Assembly (NCBI GenBank): GCA_003561495.1
Contig: PWWM01000198.1
Coordinates: 1 to 14,326 of the forward strand
DNA length: 14,326 nucleotides
Source of the DNA: Gammaproteobacteria bacterium
GTDB lineage: Bacteria > Pseudomonadota > Gammaproteobacteria > Xanthomonadales > Wenzhouxiangellaceae
Direction of reading: 5' to 3'
The notes below the pieces were generated by a model. That model was not told where the DNA came from and ran no database searches. It saw only the letters and a list, made by a program, of their open reading frames with translations. The position numbers were made by a program, and so were the translations under genes. Positions 1 through 6,586 of the stretch are shown here, piece by piece. Within the stretch, counting starts at the first letter, position 1, and each line of letters begins with the position of its first letter.

Positions 1-278
1 GCTCGATCTTCTGGTGGGTGGTCAAGCTCGGCATGGCTGCTGCGATCGCGGCCGGCGGGTTCCTGCTCGAGGCGACCGGCTTCGATGTGGCCTTGGGTTC
101 GGAGCAGAGCGAGCGGGCCATCGTGCTGATGCGCGCCTTCGATGCATTCCTGCCGGCGATTGCCTCGCTGATTGCAATCTGGGCGATCGCGACCTTCCCC
201 ATTTCCGAAGACACCGCCTACAAGGTGCGTGAGATGCTCGAGCGTCGACGCGGCAAGCCCGAGGTCGAGGCTGCTTGA
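1..278 (+). CDS. MFS/GPH-type sugar:cation symporter, C-terminal fragment
   Basis: This is the last 91 codons of a gene cut by the left edge; the reading frame starts at base 3 and ends at TGA 276-278. Two hydrophobic stretches can be seen, one rich in Ala and Gly near the start (about residues 5-22 of the fragment) and one around LPAIASLIAIWAIATFPI, followed by a charged cytoplasmic tail (YKVREMLERRRG). A final helix followed by a tail beginning with Tyr, Lys and Arg is typical of glycoside-pentoside-hexuronide and related MFS sugar symporters of the inner membrane. From context it would import the di- or oligosaccharides released by the glycosidases next door. No terminator is visible after it, so some readthrough into the next gene is possible. 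The substrate cannot be read from this fragment. Confidence 0.75.
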   Translation, partial: SIFWWVVKLGMAAAIAAGGFLLEATGFDVALGSEQSERAIVLMRAFDAFLPAIASLIAIWAIATFPISEDTAYKVREMLERRRGKPEVEAA

Positions 279-322
279 GATGATGGGGGTTTGCATTCAC
301 CACAAGTTCCATCGGGCAGGAT

Positions 323-338
323 TTGACAGCGTTGTCAA
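323..338. promoter_or_regulatory. LacI-family operator upstream of GH3 gene
   Basis: TTGACAGCGTTGTCAA is a near-perfect 16-bp palindrome (half-sites TTGACA and TGTCAA) with a central CG, the layout expected for LacI-family repressors whose hinge helices bend the DNA at a central CpG. It matches the reverse complement of the site at 6421-6436 in 15 of 16 positions. The nearby LacI-family gene (5180-6211) is the obvious candidate to bind it. Confidence 0.7.
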
Positions 339-351
339 CTATTGCCAGAAT
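323..351 (+). promoter_or_regulatory. Predicted sigma-70 promoter of the GH3-GH17 genes
   Basis: There is a perfect -35 box TTGACA (323-328), a 17-bp spacer, and a -10 box CAGAAT (346-351, four of six consensus bases). Transcription would start near 358, giving a leader of about 90 nt before the GH3 start codon. The -35 box is the left half of the operator described separately, so a bound repressor would block RNA polymerase directly. The promoter is predicted from sequence only. Confidence 0.6.
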
Positions 352-449
352 ACGTTCCGGTCACCACAGACAACAACAACCCCTGGACATGTGGCTGACG
401 ATCGGCATATGTCGAAGGCGGCCGTAACCTTTCCGAGACACCAACAATC

Positions 450-2711
450 ATGTCAAGCAATCTGATCGAGAAGAAACCGGACGGCCGGGAAGGTCGCGAC
501 GGGGATCGTGGGCATCACCATGACCAGCGCATTGCATCCCTGCTAGAGCAAATGTCGCTGGAAGAAAAGATCGGGCAGATGATGCTGGGACAGCCCGACG
601 AAGGTCCGGCGCCCGAAGTACTCGGCGATCTACTGCGTAACGGCGGCATCGGCTCGGTCATCAACGTGATCGACCGCGACACGGTCAATGAACTGCAACG
701 CATTGCTGTCGAGGAGTCGCGCCTGGGCATTCCCTTGCTGGTGGGGCGGGACGTCATTCACGGCTTTCAGACGGTCATGCCGATTCCGCTGGGCCAGGCG
801 GCCAGTTTCAATCCGGACATCGTTCGCGACGCGGCGCGTGCAGCAGCCGAGGAAGCCTCGGCAACCGGCGTCAACTGGACGTATGCCCCGATGGTGGATA
901 TATCGCGTGATCCGCGTTGGGGCCGCATCGCAGAGAGCCTGGGCGAAGACCCGTTCCTGACCGCTGAACTGGCCGTGGCCATGGTCGAGGGTTTTCAGGG
1001 CAAGAATCTGGCCGCACCCGATGCCATTGCCGCTTGCGCCAAGCACTTTGCCGGCTACGGCGCCTCGGAGAGTGGTCGCGATTACGCCACCACCAACATC
1101 CCCGAAAACGAGTTGCGCAACGTCTACCTGCCGCCGTTCAAGTCCTGCATCGATGCCGGGGTCGCCTCGCTGATGACCTCGTTCAGTGATATTGACGGAT
1201 TGCCGGCCACCGCCAATGGTTTTCTGCTCAAACAAGTGCTGCGCGAGGAGTGGGATTATGAAGGTTTCGTGGTCAGCGACTGGGCGTCCATTCCGGAACT
1301 GACCACCCATGGGCTGACCGCCGATGACCGCGGAGCGGCGCTGGCGGCAGCCGCGGCCGGGGTCGATATGGAAATGGCCACCGATACCTACCGTCACCTG
1401 GCCGACCTGGTCAACAGCGGCAAGCTGTCGGTCGAGGCGATTGACGCGGCCGTGACCCGCATCCTCAGGATCAAGTTTCAACTGGGCCTCTTCGACCAAC
1501 CCTATACCGACGCCCGTGATGAAAGAGCCAAAGACGTTCGCGGGCGTGCGTTCGAGATTGCCAGAAAGGCGGCCACGCAGAGCATGGTGTTACTCAAGAA
1601 TGACGATGAAGTCTTGCCGCTTGACAGTGAACGGATCGCTTCAGTCGCCGTCATCGGTCCGCTGGCCGATGCGCCCTACGAACAACTGGGTACCTGGATT
1701 TTCGATGGTGACCCGGACCTGAGTGTCAGCGCCGTTCAGGGTATCCGGGCCCTGGTGGGTGATTCGATCCAGATCCGCCACGTACCGGCCATGGAAACAA
1801 GCAGGAGCCGTGATACTTCCGCTTTCGATTCAGCGCTCGCTGCGGCTCGTGAATCCGATATCAGCATTCTGTTTCTGGGTGAGGAGTCGATCCTGTCCGG
1901 CGAAGCCCATTCGCGCGCCGATATTGATTTGCCCGGCGCCCAGGCCGAGCTGGTCCGGCGTATCCGCCAGGCCGGCAAGCCGGTCGTCGCCGTGATTCTG
2001 GCCGGGCGGCCGCTGACGCTGTCCAACATTGTTGATGATGTCGACGCCATTCTTTATGCCTGGCACCCCGGCAGCATGGGCGGGCCGGCCATTGCCGATC
2101 TGCTTTTCGGCATCGAATCACCATCGGGCAAGCTGCCGGTCACCTTCCCGCGCGTGGTCGGACAGATCCCGATCTATTACAACCAGAAACGCGGCGGCAA
2201 GCCGCCGGGGCCAGACTCCATCGTGCATATCGACGACATCCCGGTCCGAGCCCCGCAGACCTCGCTGGGCATGACGGCCTTTCATCTCGATACGCATTAC
2301 ACCCCATTGTTCGCCTTCGGTCACGGCTTGTCCTACACGCGCTTTGAATACGACAACCTGCGCACCAGCGCAGCCACGATCCCGATCGGCGGCTCGTTGA
2401 CCGTGAGCGTGGATCTGAAAAACACCGGTCGGATCGCCGCCGATGAAGTCGTCCAGCTCTACCTGTGCGACCCGGTCGCCAGCCTCACCCGCCCGGTTCG
2501 CGAGCTCAAGGGCTTCAAGCGCGTTCACCTGGAGCCGGGGCAAATGCAAACCGTCGCGTTTGACCTGCACAGCGATATGCTGAAATTCTGGGGTCGTAAC
2601 AACGAGTGGATCGTCGAACCGGGCCTGTTCCAGGTCTGGGTCGGCGGCAGCTCCGAGACCTCGCTGGGCACCGAATTTCAGTTGCTATCCGATCGCGAGT
2701 CCGACGACTGA
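450..2711 (+). CDS. GH3 beta-glucosidase, probably cytoplasmic
   Basis: This 753-residue protein should remove terminal beta-linked glucose from oligosaccharides. It has the three-part plan of BglX-like family 3 enzymes: an N-terminal barrel (about 30-350) with the KHFAGYG motif (198-204) and the nucleophile Asp277 in GFVVSDW; an alpha/beta sandwich (about 375-565) with SGEAHSR, where Glu485 is the probable acid/base; and a C-terminal fibronectin-III-like domain (about 650-735). Full length is normal for the family. The N-terminus is hydrophilic (charged residues and HHH) with no signal peptide, unlike periplasmic E. coli BglX, so I infer a cytoplasmic enzyme acting after import. The ribosome binding site is weak (GAGA at 435-438), and the ATG at 450 is the start that keeps the whole barrel. 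The GH17 gene follows 29 bp later, probably in the same transcript. Specificity among beta-1,3, 1,4 or 1,6 links cannot be read from sequence. Confidence 0.93.
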   Translation: MSSNLIEKKPDGREGRDGDRGHHHDQRIASLLEQMSLEEKIGQMMLGQPDEGPAPEVLGDLLRNGGIGSVINVIDRDTVNELQRIAVEESRLGIPLLVGRDVIHGFQTVMPIPLGQAASFNPDIVRDAARAAAEEASATGVNWTYAPMVDISRDPRWGRIAESLGEDPFLTAELAVAMVEGFQGKNLAAPDAIAACAKHFAGYGASESGRDYATTNIPENELRNVYLPPFKSCIDAGVASLMTSFSDIDGLPATANGFLLKQVLREEWDYEGFVVSDWASIPELTTHGLTADDRGAALAAAAAGVDMEMATDTYRHLADLVNSGKLSVEAIDAAVTRILRIKFQLGLFDQPYTDARDERAKDVRGRAFEIARKAATQSMVLLKNDDEVLPLDSERIASVAVIGPLADAPYEQLGTWIFDGDPDLSVSAVQGIRALVGDSIQIRHVPAMETSRSRDTSAFDSALAAARESDISILFLGEESILSGEAHSRADIDLPGAQAELVRRIRQAGKPVVAVILAGRPLTLSNIVDDVDAILYAWHPGSMGGPAIADLLFGIESPSGKLPVTFPRVVGQIPIYYNQKRGGKPPGPDSIVHIDDIPVRAPQTSLGMTAFHLDTHYTPLFAFGHGLSYTRFEYDNLRTSAATIPIGGSLTVSVDLKNTGRIAADEVVQLYLCDPVASLTRPVRELKGFKRVHLEPGQMQTVAFDLHSDMLKFWGRNNEWIVEPGLFQVWVGGSSETSLGTEFQLLSDRESDD

Positions 2712-2740
2712 TTATCGTTCTTCACAAGCAAGTGCACACC

Positions 2741-5005
2741 ATGCAAATTCCCATGTTAGCTCCTGTCCTGAAACTGCTCATCATTGTCGCGGCGCTGAGC
2801 GCCGTATTCGTCTTGTCGGCCTGTGCGCCTGCGTCGGAGGATCGCGCACCGCCTGCCACGGTCGAAATCGTTCGATCCGACTCGGGCTACCAGTTGCTCC
2901 GCGATGGTGAGCCGTACGAGATACACGGCGTCGGCATGGTGGCCGATGATTTTGCCGCCCTGACCGCACGCGGCGGCAACTCGATTCGCACCTGGACCAC
3001 CGCCGATGACGAGGGCGACATGATGAGCCTGCTCGATAGCGCTTACGAGCACGGCGTCACCGTGGCCCTGACCCTGCCGATGCAGGCCGAACGCCATGGC
3101 TTCGACTACAGCGATGCCGAGGCAGTGGCCGAGCAACTGGAGACGATGCGCGGCGAAGTGAAACGTTTACGTGATCACCCGGCACTGCTGTTCTGGATCA
3201 TCGGCAACGAACTCAACCACGGCTACACCAACCCGAAGGTCTGGAACGCCGTCAACGATGTGGCCCGCATGATCCACGAGGTCGACTCCAACCATCCGGC
3301 CACCACCGCGCTGGCCGGTTCCTCGGAAGAGGTTGTTCGGGCCGTGCTGGAACGCGCGCCGGACCTGGATTTCGTCAGCTTCCAGCACTATGGCAGAATC
3401 TTCGAGTTGGTCGAGCATCTCGACCGCGTCGGTTTCGATCAGCCCTTCATGATTACCGAGTGGGGCACGCTCGGCTGGTGGGAGATGGAACAAACCACCT
3501 GGGGCGCGCCGGTGGAGTTGACCAGCTCCGAAAAGGCCGATGTCTATTGGCGCGCGTACAACGAAATCATGGCGCCGCTGGCCGAGCAGTTGATCGGGTC
3601 GTATGCCTTTTTATGGGGACAGAAGCAGGAACGCACCCCGACCTGGTTCAGCCTGCTGACCGAGCGCGGCGAGCAGACCGAGGCCATCGATGTGCTGGAT
3701 CAGATCTGGACCGGTCAGTGGCCTGCCGAGCGGGCCCCGCGGGTTCAAGCCATCACGCTCAATGATCAGGGCCCGAGAGACAACGTGATGATTCTGGCCG
3801 GTGAGTCCTACGAGGCGGCATTTGATGTCGCTTCCGGCAGCGACGACGAACTGGCCTTCCGTTGGGAAATCAAGCCGGAAAGTGACGCCACCCAGGTCGG
3901 CGGCGATTTCGAAAAACCCATTCCCAGTCTCGACGGCATCATTGCCGATCCGCAGTCTCCGGTGACCGAAGTGGTCGTGCCCGAGCGCGGCGCCTACCGG
4001 CTGTTTGCCTATGCCACCGACCGCAACAATCGCGCCGCCCATGGCAACATTCCCATCCTTGTCGAACACGGATACCGGCAGTCAGCCGATGCGCTGGTGG
4101 CCGGTGAAGTCATGGCGGTGGCCTATTCCGGGTTTCGCGAGGGCCAGCACCCGGATCGGGGGGAGGGGGCGGTCAACCCGAGTCGGGAAGAAATTCTCGA
4201 GGACTTGAATCTGCTCATCGAACACGGCTTCGGGCTGATTCGGATGTACGACTCGGGTGAGAAGTCCCGCACCACCCTGGAACTGATCCGCGAACATGAC
4301 CTGCCGATCCGCGTGCTGCTGGGCATCTGGTTACGCGCCGAGCTGAGCAATCATGAAGGCTGTCCGTGGCTGGACGAACCCATCCCGGATGATGAGCTGG
4401 CCGTGAACGTCACTGAAAACCAGGTCGAGATCCAGCGGGGCATTGATCTGGCGCGCGAGTTCGACGACATCGTGGTGGCGGTCAACGTCGGCAACGAGGC
4501 GCTGGTGGACTGGACCGACCATCTGGTCGAGCTGGACCAGGTCATTGCCTACGTCAGGCAGGTGCGCGAGGCCATTGAACAGCCGGTGACCGTGGCCGAG
4601 AACTACGAATGGTGGATCCGCGAGGGCGCGCCCCTGGCGCGGGAACTCGATTTCCTGGGCGTTCACACTTACCCAGTCTGGGAAGGGCGAAGCATCGATG
4701 AAGGCCTGTCGTATACCGTCGAGAACATGATGGCGGTGCATCGGGCATTCCCCGAAAAAGCCCTGGCGATCCTGGAGGCCGGCTGGGCCACCACGGCCAG
4801 CCAATTCGGCGAGCGCGCCAATGCGACCGCCCAACTACGCTACTTCCGCGAAATCGACCAGTGGGCCAGACTGACCAACACCACGGTCTTCTTCTTCGCC
4901 GCCTTCGACGAACCCTGGAAAGGCAATCCCGACGACCCGCTGGATGCCGAAAAACACTGGGGCCTGTTTTTCGTCGACCGCACCCCTAAGAAGGTCCTGA
5001 AATAG
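2741..5005 (+). CDS. Two-domain lipoprotein glycosidase (clan GH-A barrel plus GH17)
   Basis: The 754-residue product starts with a lipoprotein signal peptide ending in LSAC (Cys28). Residue +2 is Ala rather than Asp, which favours sorting to the outer membrane. Residues about 45-330 form a clan GH-A barrel resembling the GH2 catalytic domain, with likely acid/base Glu157 in IIGNE and nucleophile Glu240 in ITEWG. Residues about 335-440 look like a beta-sandwich linker. Residues about 455-754 resemble bacterial GH17 enzymes acting on beta-1,3-glucans, with Glu586 in NVGNE and Glu679 in ILEAGW. Both catalytic pairs are intact, so two activities on one chain are likely: hydrolysis or transglycosylation of beta-glucan. 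The open frame extends upstream to 2606 inside the GH3 gene, but only the ATG at 2741 places the signal peptide at the N-terminus. The GH17 call is firm; the exact family of the first barrel is uncertain. Confidence 0.85.
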   Translation: MQIPMLAPVLKLLIIVAALSAVFVLSACAPASEDRAPPATVEIVRSDSGYQLLRDGEPYEIHGVGMVADDFAALTARGGNSIRTWTTADDEGDMMSLLDSAYEHGVTVALTLPMQAERHGFDYSDAEAVAEQLETMRGEVKRLRDHPALLFWIIGNELNHGYTNPKVWNAVNDVARMIHEVDSNHPATTALAGSSEEVVRAVLERAPDLDFVSFQHYGRIFELVEHLDRVGFDQPFMITEWGTLGWWEMEQTTWGAPVELTSSEKADVYWRAYNEIMAPLAEQLIGSYAFLWGQKQERTPTWFSLLTERGEQTEAIDVLDQIWTGQWPAERAPRVQAITLNDQGPRDNVMILAGESYEAAFDVASGSDDELAFRWEIKPESDATQVGGDFEKPIPSLDGIIADPQSPVTEVVVPERGAYRLFAYATDRNNRAAHGNIPILVEHGYRQSADALVAGEVMAVAYSGFREGQHPDRGEGAVNPSREEILEDLNLLIEHGFGLIRMYDSGEKSRTTLELIREHDLPIRVLLGIWLRAELSNHEGCPWLDEPIPDDELAVNVTENQVEIQRGIDLAREFDDIVVAVNVGNEALVDWTDHLVELDQVIAYVRQVREAIEQPVTVAENYEWWIREGAPLARELDFLGVHTYPVWEGRSIDEGLSYTVENMMAVHRAFPEKALAILEAGWATTASQFGERANATAQLRYFREIDQWARLTNTTVFFFAAFDEPWKGNPDDPLDAEKHWGLFFVDRTPKKVLK

Positions 5006-5105
5006 TCATTGACAGGCGGGGCACCGAAGTTCACCACGAAGTCTTCAGTCCCGTTCCCGGGCTCGCTGTCGCTGTACAAACAGGATGGGGGTTTGGAGAA
5101 GCACC

Positions 5106-5131
5106 GGGCAAGGCGACTCGTCGCCCAGCCC
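5106..5131. other. GC-rich hairpin in the convergent intergenic region
   Basis: Between the GH17 stop (5005) and the convergent lacI-type stop (5180), GGCGA (5112-5116) pairs with TCGCC (5121-5125) around a CTCG loop. The stem extends, across a small internal loop, by GGGC (5106-5109) with GCCC (5128-5131). No T-tract follows on either strand, so this is not a standard intrinsic terminator. It may still help end transcription from both sides, or be part of a dispersed repeat. No gene is supported in 5006-5179. Confidence 0.35.
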
Positions 5132-5179
5132 CCATAAGATCCAGCCTTGGGTGTATCGAGATATTCGAACACATCCGAG

Positions 5180-6211
5180 TCAGGGTGCAGGCCCGGTAGA
5201 TTCGCGAATTTTGAGGGTTCCGGGCACCACGACGGTGCCATTCGGCTTCTCGCTTTCTTCGGTGCCTTTGACCAGCATCAGGGATGCTCTTTCGGCCATG
5301 GTTGAAAACGGCTGGCGGATGGTAGTCAGTGCCGGATGGACTTGTTCGGCCAGAGTGATATCGTCGCAGCCGGCCACCGACAACTGTTCCGGAACCGGGA
5401 TACCCAAGCGACTGGCCACCCGCAAAACCCCCACGGCCATATCGTCATTGGCTGCGAAGACGGCGGTCGGGCGCTGTTTGCGCTGCAAAAGAGTCATGGC
5501 GGCCGCCTCACCCGAACCAAAGGAGTTGTCACCGGCCATGACCAGTCGCTCGGAGAATTCGAGACCGCTGCGCTTCAGACCATCCCGGTAGCCGTCAAAG
5601 CGATGACCGACGGCCTTGTGCTTGGGGTGACCGGTAATAAAGGCGATCCGGCGATGGCCCAGCGAAGCCAGGTAGCAGGTCATCTCGGCCGCGAATGCAC
5701 GGTCATTGGAGGCCACCACCCGCTCACCGGTCAGTTTTTGCCCAGGTGATAGACGCACGAATGGCGTTCCCGTGGCGGAGATGGCTTTGACAATCTTCGG
5801 AAAATTGGACAGCGGAGCAGCCAGTACTACGCCGGCAGGTCGGGCGCGGTGAATCAAGACCTTTAATTCATCACCGACTTGCCGGTCACGGTAATTGCAA
5901 GGATGAATCAGCAACTCGTAACCATGACTTCGGCACACCCTGAGCACCCCCTCCTGCAATCGGATTATGTAGCCGGCTGACGGTAGCCGATAGGCGCTGG
6001 GGTCATCGTAGACCAGGCAAATCAGGTGAGCCTTGGAAGCGGCAAGGTCACGCGCGGACTGGTTCGGCCAGTAATTGAGCTCCGCAATGGCCTTCTCGAC
6101 TTTCTCACGGGTGGCGTCACGCACGCCGGCTTCACGATTGACGACACGCGAGACCGTCTTGATGGAGACACCCGCTAGTCTGGCTACATCATTAATGGTC
6201 GATTTGGACAT
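5180..6211 (-). CDS. LacI-family transcriptional repressor of the locus
   Basis: This 343-residue regulator has the LacI plan: a DNA-binding head (MSKSTINDVARLAGVSIKTV, recognition helix about residues 16-25), a hinge helix region (NQSARDLAAS, about 50-59), then a periplasmic-binding-protein-like sensor domain with conserved ASNDR, FAANDDMAVG and GCDDI segments. It would bind DNA as a dimer and release it on binding a sugar, perhaps a beta-gluco-oligosaccharide. The start is set at ATG 6209-6211, because the helix-turn-helix begins within a few residues of it, as usual; an open extension to 6322 adds 37 residues unlike any LacI N-terminus. The ribosome binding site is poor. The gene converges on the GH17 gene and diverges from the receptor gene. 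Matching palindromes lie at 323-338 and 6421-6436, both on -35 boxes, so it probably represses both transcription units. The effector is not known. Confidence 0.93.
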   Translation of the reverse strand: MSKSTINDVARLAGVSIKTVSRVVNREAGVRDATREKVEKAIAELNYWPNQSARDLAASKAHLICLVYDDPSAYRLPSAGYIIRLQEGVLRVCRSHGYELLIHPCNYRDRQVGDELKVLIHRARPAGVVLAAPLSNFPKIVKAISATGTPFVRLSPGQKLTGERVVASNDRAFAAEMTCYLASLGHRRIAFITGHPKHKAVGHRFDGYRDGLKRSGLEFSERLVMAGDNSFGSGEAAAMTLLQRKQRPTAVFAANDDMAVGVLRVASRLGIPVPEQLSVAGCDDITLAEQVHPALTTIRQPFSTMAERASLMLVKGTEESEKPNGTVVVPGTLKIRESTGPAP

Positions 6212-6309
6212 GTTGATCGAGTCTCGGCAATTCCTTCCCGTGCGGACCGGGTTGAAACCCGAGGCCGCGATCATGGCCGTGCCGGCCCGGCATTTTGCTC
6301 GCGTTCGGC

Positions 6310-6338
6310 AGAATGCCCGCAAACGAAACGGCGGTCAA
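6310..6338 (-). promoter_or_regulatory. Weak candidate promoter for the LacI-family gene
   Basis: Read on the minus strand there is a TTGACC -35 box (6333-6338), a 17-bp spacer and a CATTCT -10 box (6310-6315, three of six consensus bases). Transcription would begin near 6303, about 90 nt before the start codon at 6211. The leader contains a short inverted repeat (CGGGTTGAAACCCG, 6248-6261). The site is about 80 bp from the 6421-6436 operator, so autoregulation by looping is possible but not shown. Confidence 0.3.
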
Positions 6339-6420
6339 CCGATGTTGGCACTGATTTCGGCACTTGTCCGGGATCCGGGGGGCGAAAACCGATTTCTCGG
6401 AGTTCTTGATGCAGTAGCGG

Positions 6421-6436
6421 TTGACAACGCTGTCAG
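6421..6436. promoter_or_regulatory. LacI-family operator upstream of the TonB receptor
   Basis: TTGACAACGCTGTCAG is a palindrome with one mismatched outer base and a central CG. Its reverse complement equals the 323-338 site at 15 of 16 bases. It covers the -35 box of the receptor promoter and lies in the divergent region next to the LacI-family gene, the likely source of its repressor. Confidence 0.72.
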
Positions 6437-6449
6437 GTTCATTTATAAC
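6421..6449 (+). promoter_or_regulatory. Strong predicted sigma-70 promoter of the TonB receptor
   Basis: TTGACA (6421-6426), a 17-bp spacer and TATAAC (6444-6449) give 11 of 12 consensus bases. Transcription would start around 6456, leaving a leader of about 130 nt before the receptor ATG at 6587. The -35 box forms the left half of the operator at 6421-6436, the same arrangement as at 323-351. So strong a core promoter is expected to need tight repression. Confidence 0.75.
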
Positions 6450-6456
6450 ACCAAAA

Positions 6457-6472
6457 AAGTTAGCGCTGTCAA
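6457..6472. promoter_or_regulatory. Possible secondary operator half-site
   Basis: The right part AGCGCTGTCAA (6462-6472) matches the operator half TGTCAA with the central CG kept, but the left half (AAGTTA) is degenerate. Its centre is 36 bp from the centre of the main operator, and it sits at the predicted transcription start. It could be an auxiliary repressor site. The match is weaker than the two main sites. Confidence 0.35.
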
Positions 6473-6575
6473 TCTAATTTTGAAAATTGACCGGAATAGA
6501 CCTTGATCCACACAATGACCACACAGCTCGACTCGACGACCGCTGACGCGAAACGCGAGACTCCGGGCTTGAACT

Positions 6576-6581
6576 AGGGAG
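6576..6581 (+). promoter_or_regulatory. Ribosome binding site of the TonB receptor
   Basis: AGGGAG lies five bases before ATG 6587. It is the best Shine-Dalgarno match at any start in the window and fixes the receptor start, in line with expected high expression of this gene. Confidence 0.7.
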
Positions 6582-6586
6582 TACCC

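Noticed and set aside
630..1499. 289-codon open frame on the minus strand inside the GH3 gene
   Set aside because: It is antisense to a clear GH3 protein, shows no recognisable domain, and such frames are common opposite GC-rich genes.
1621..1626. TTGACA followed by a poor right half inside the GH3 gene
   Set aside because: Only a half-site, inside a coding region with no promoter signal.
2606..2740. Upstream extension of the GH17 lipoprotein gene into the GH3 gene
   Set aside because: The added residues are Arg-rich and would bury the lipoprotein signal peptide; ATG 2741 puts the hydrophobic segment and lipobox at the N-terminus.
282..5095. GATGGGGGTTTG present near 283 and near 5082
   Set aside because: A shared 12-mer is expected by chance several times in a window of this size, and the flanks do not match.
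5106..5131. Hairpin as a standard Rho-independent terminator
   Set aside because: No T-tract follows it on either strand; kept only as a hairpin of unknown role.
6212..6322. 37-residue N-terminal extension of the LacI-family protein
   Set aside because: LacI proteins begin only a few residues before the helix-turn-helix; the extension is unlike the family and ATG 6211 fits.
6075..6506. 143-codon plus-strand frame across the lacI 5' end and the divergent promoter region
   Set aside because: It overlaps the LacI-family DNA-binding region in antisense and runs through the operator and promoter; no domain or ribosome binding site supports it.
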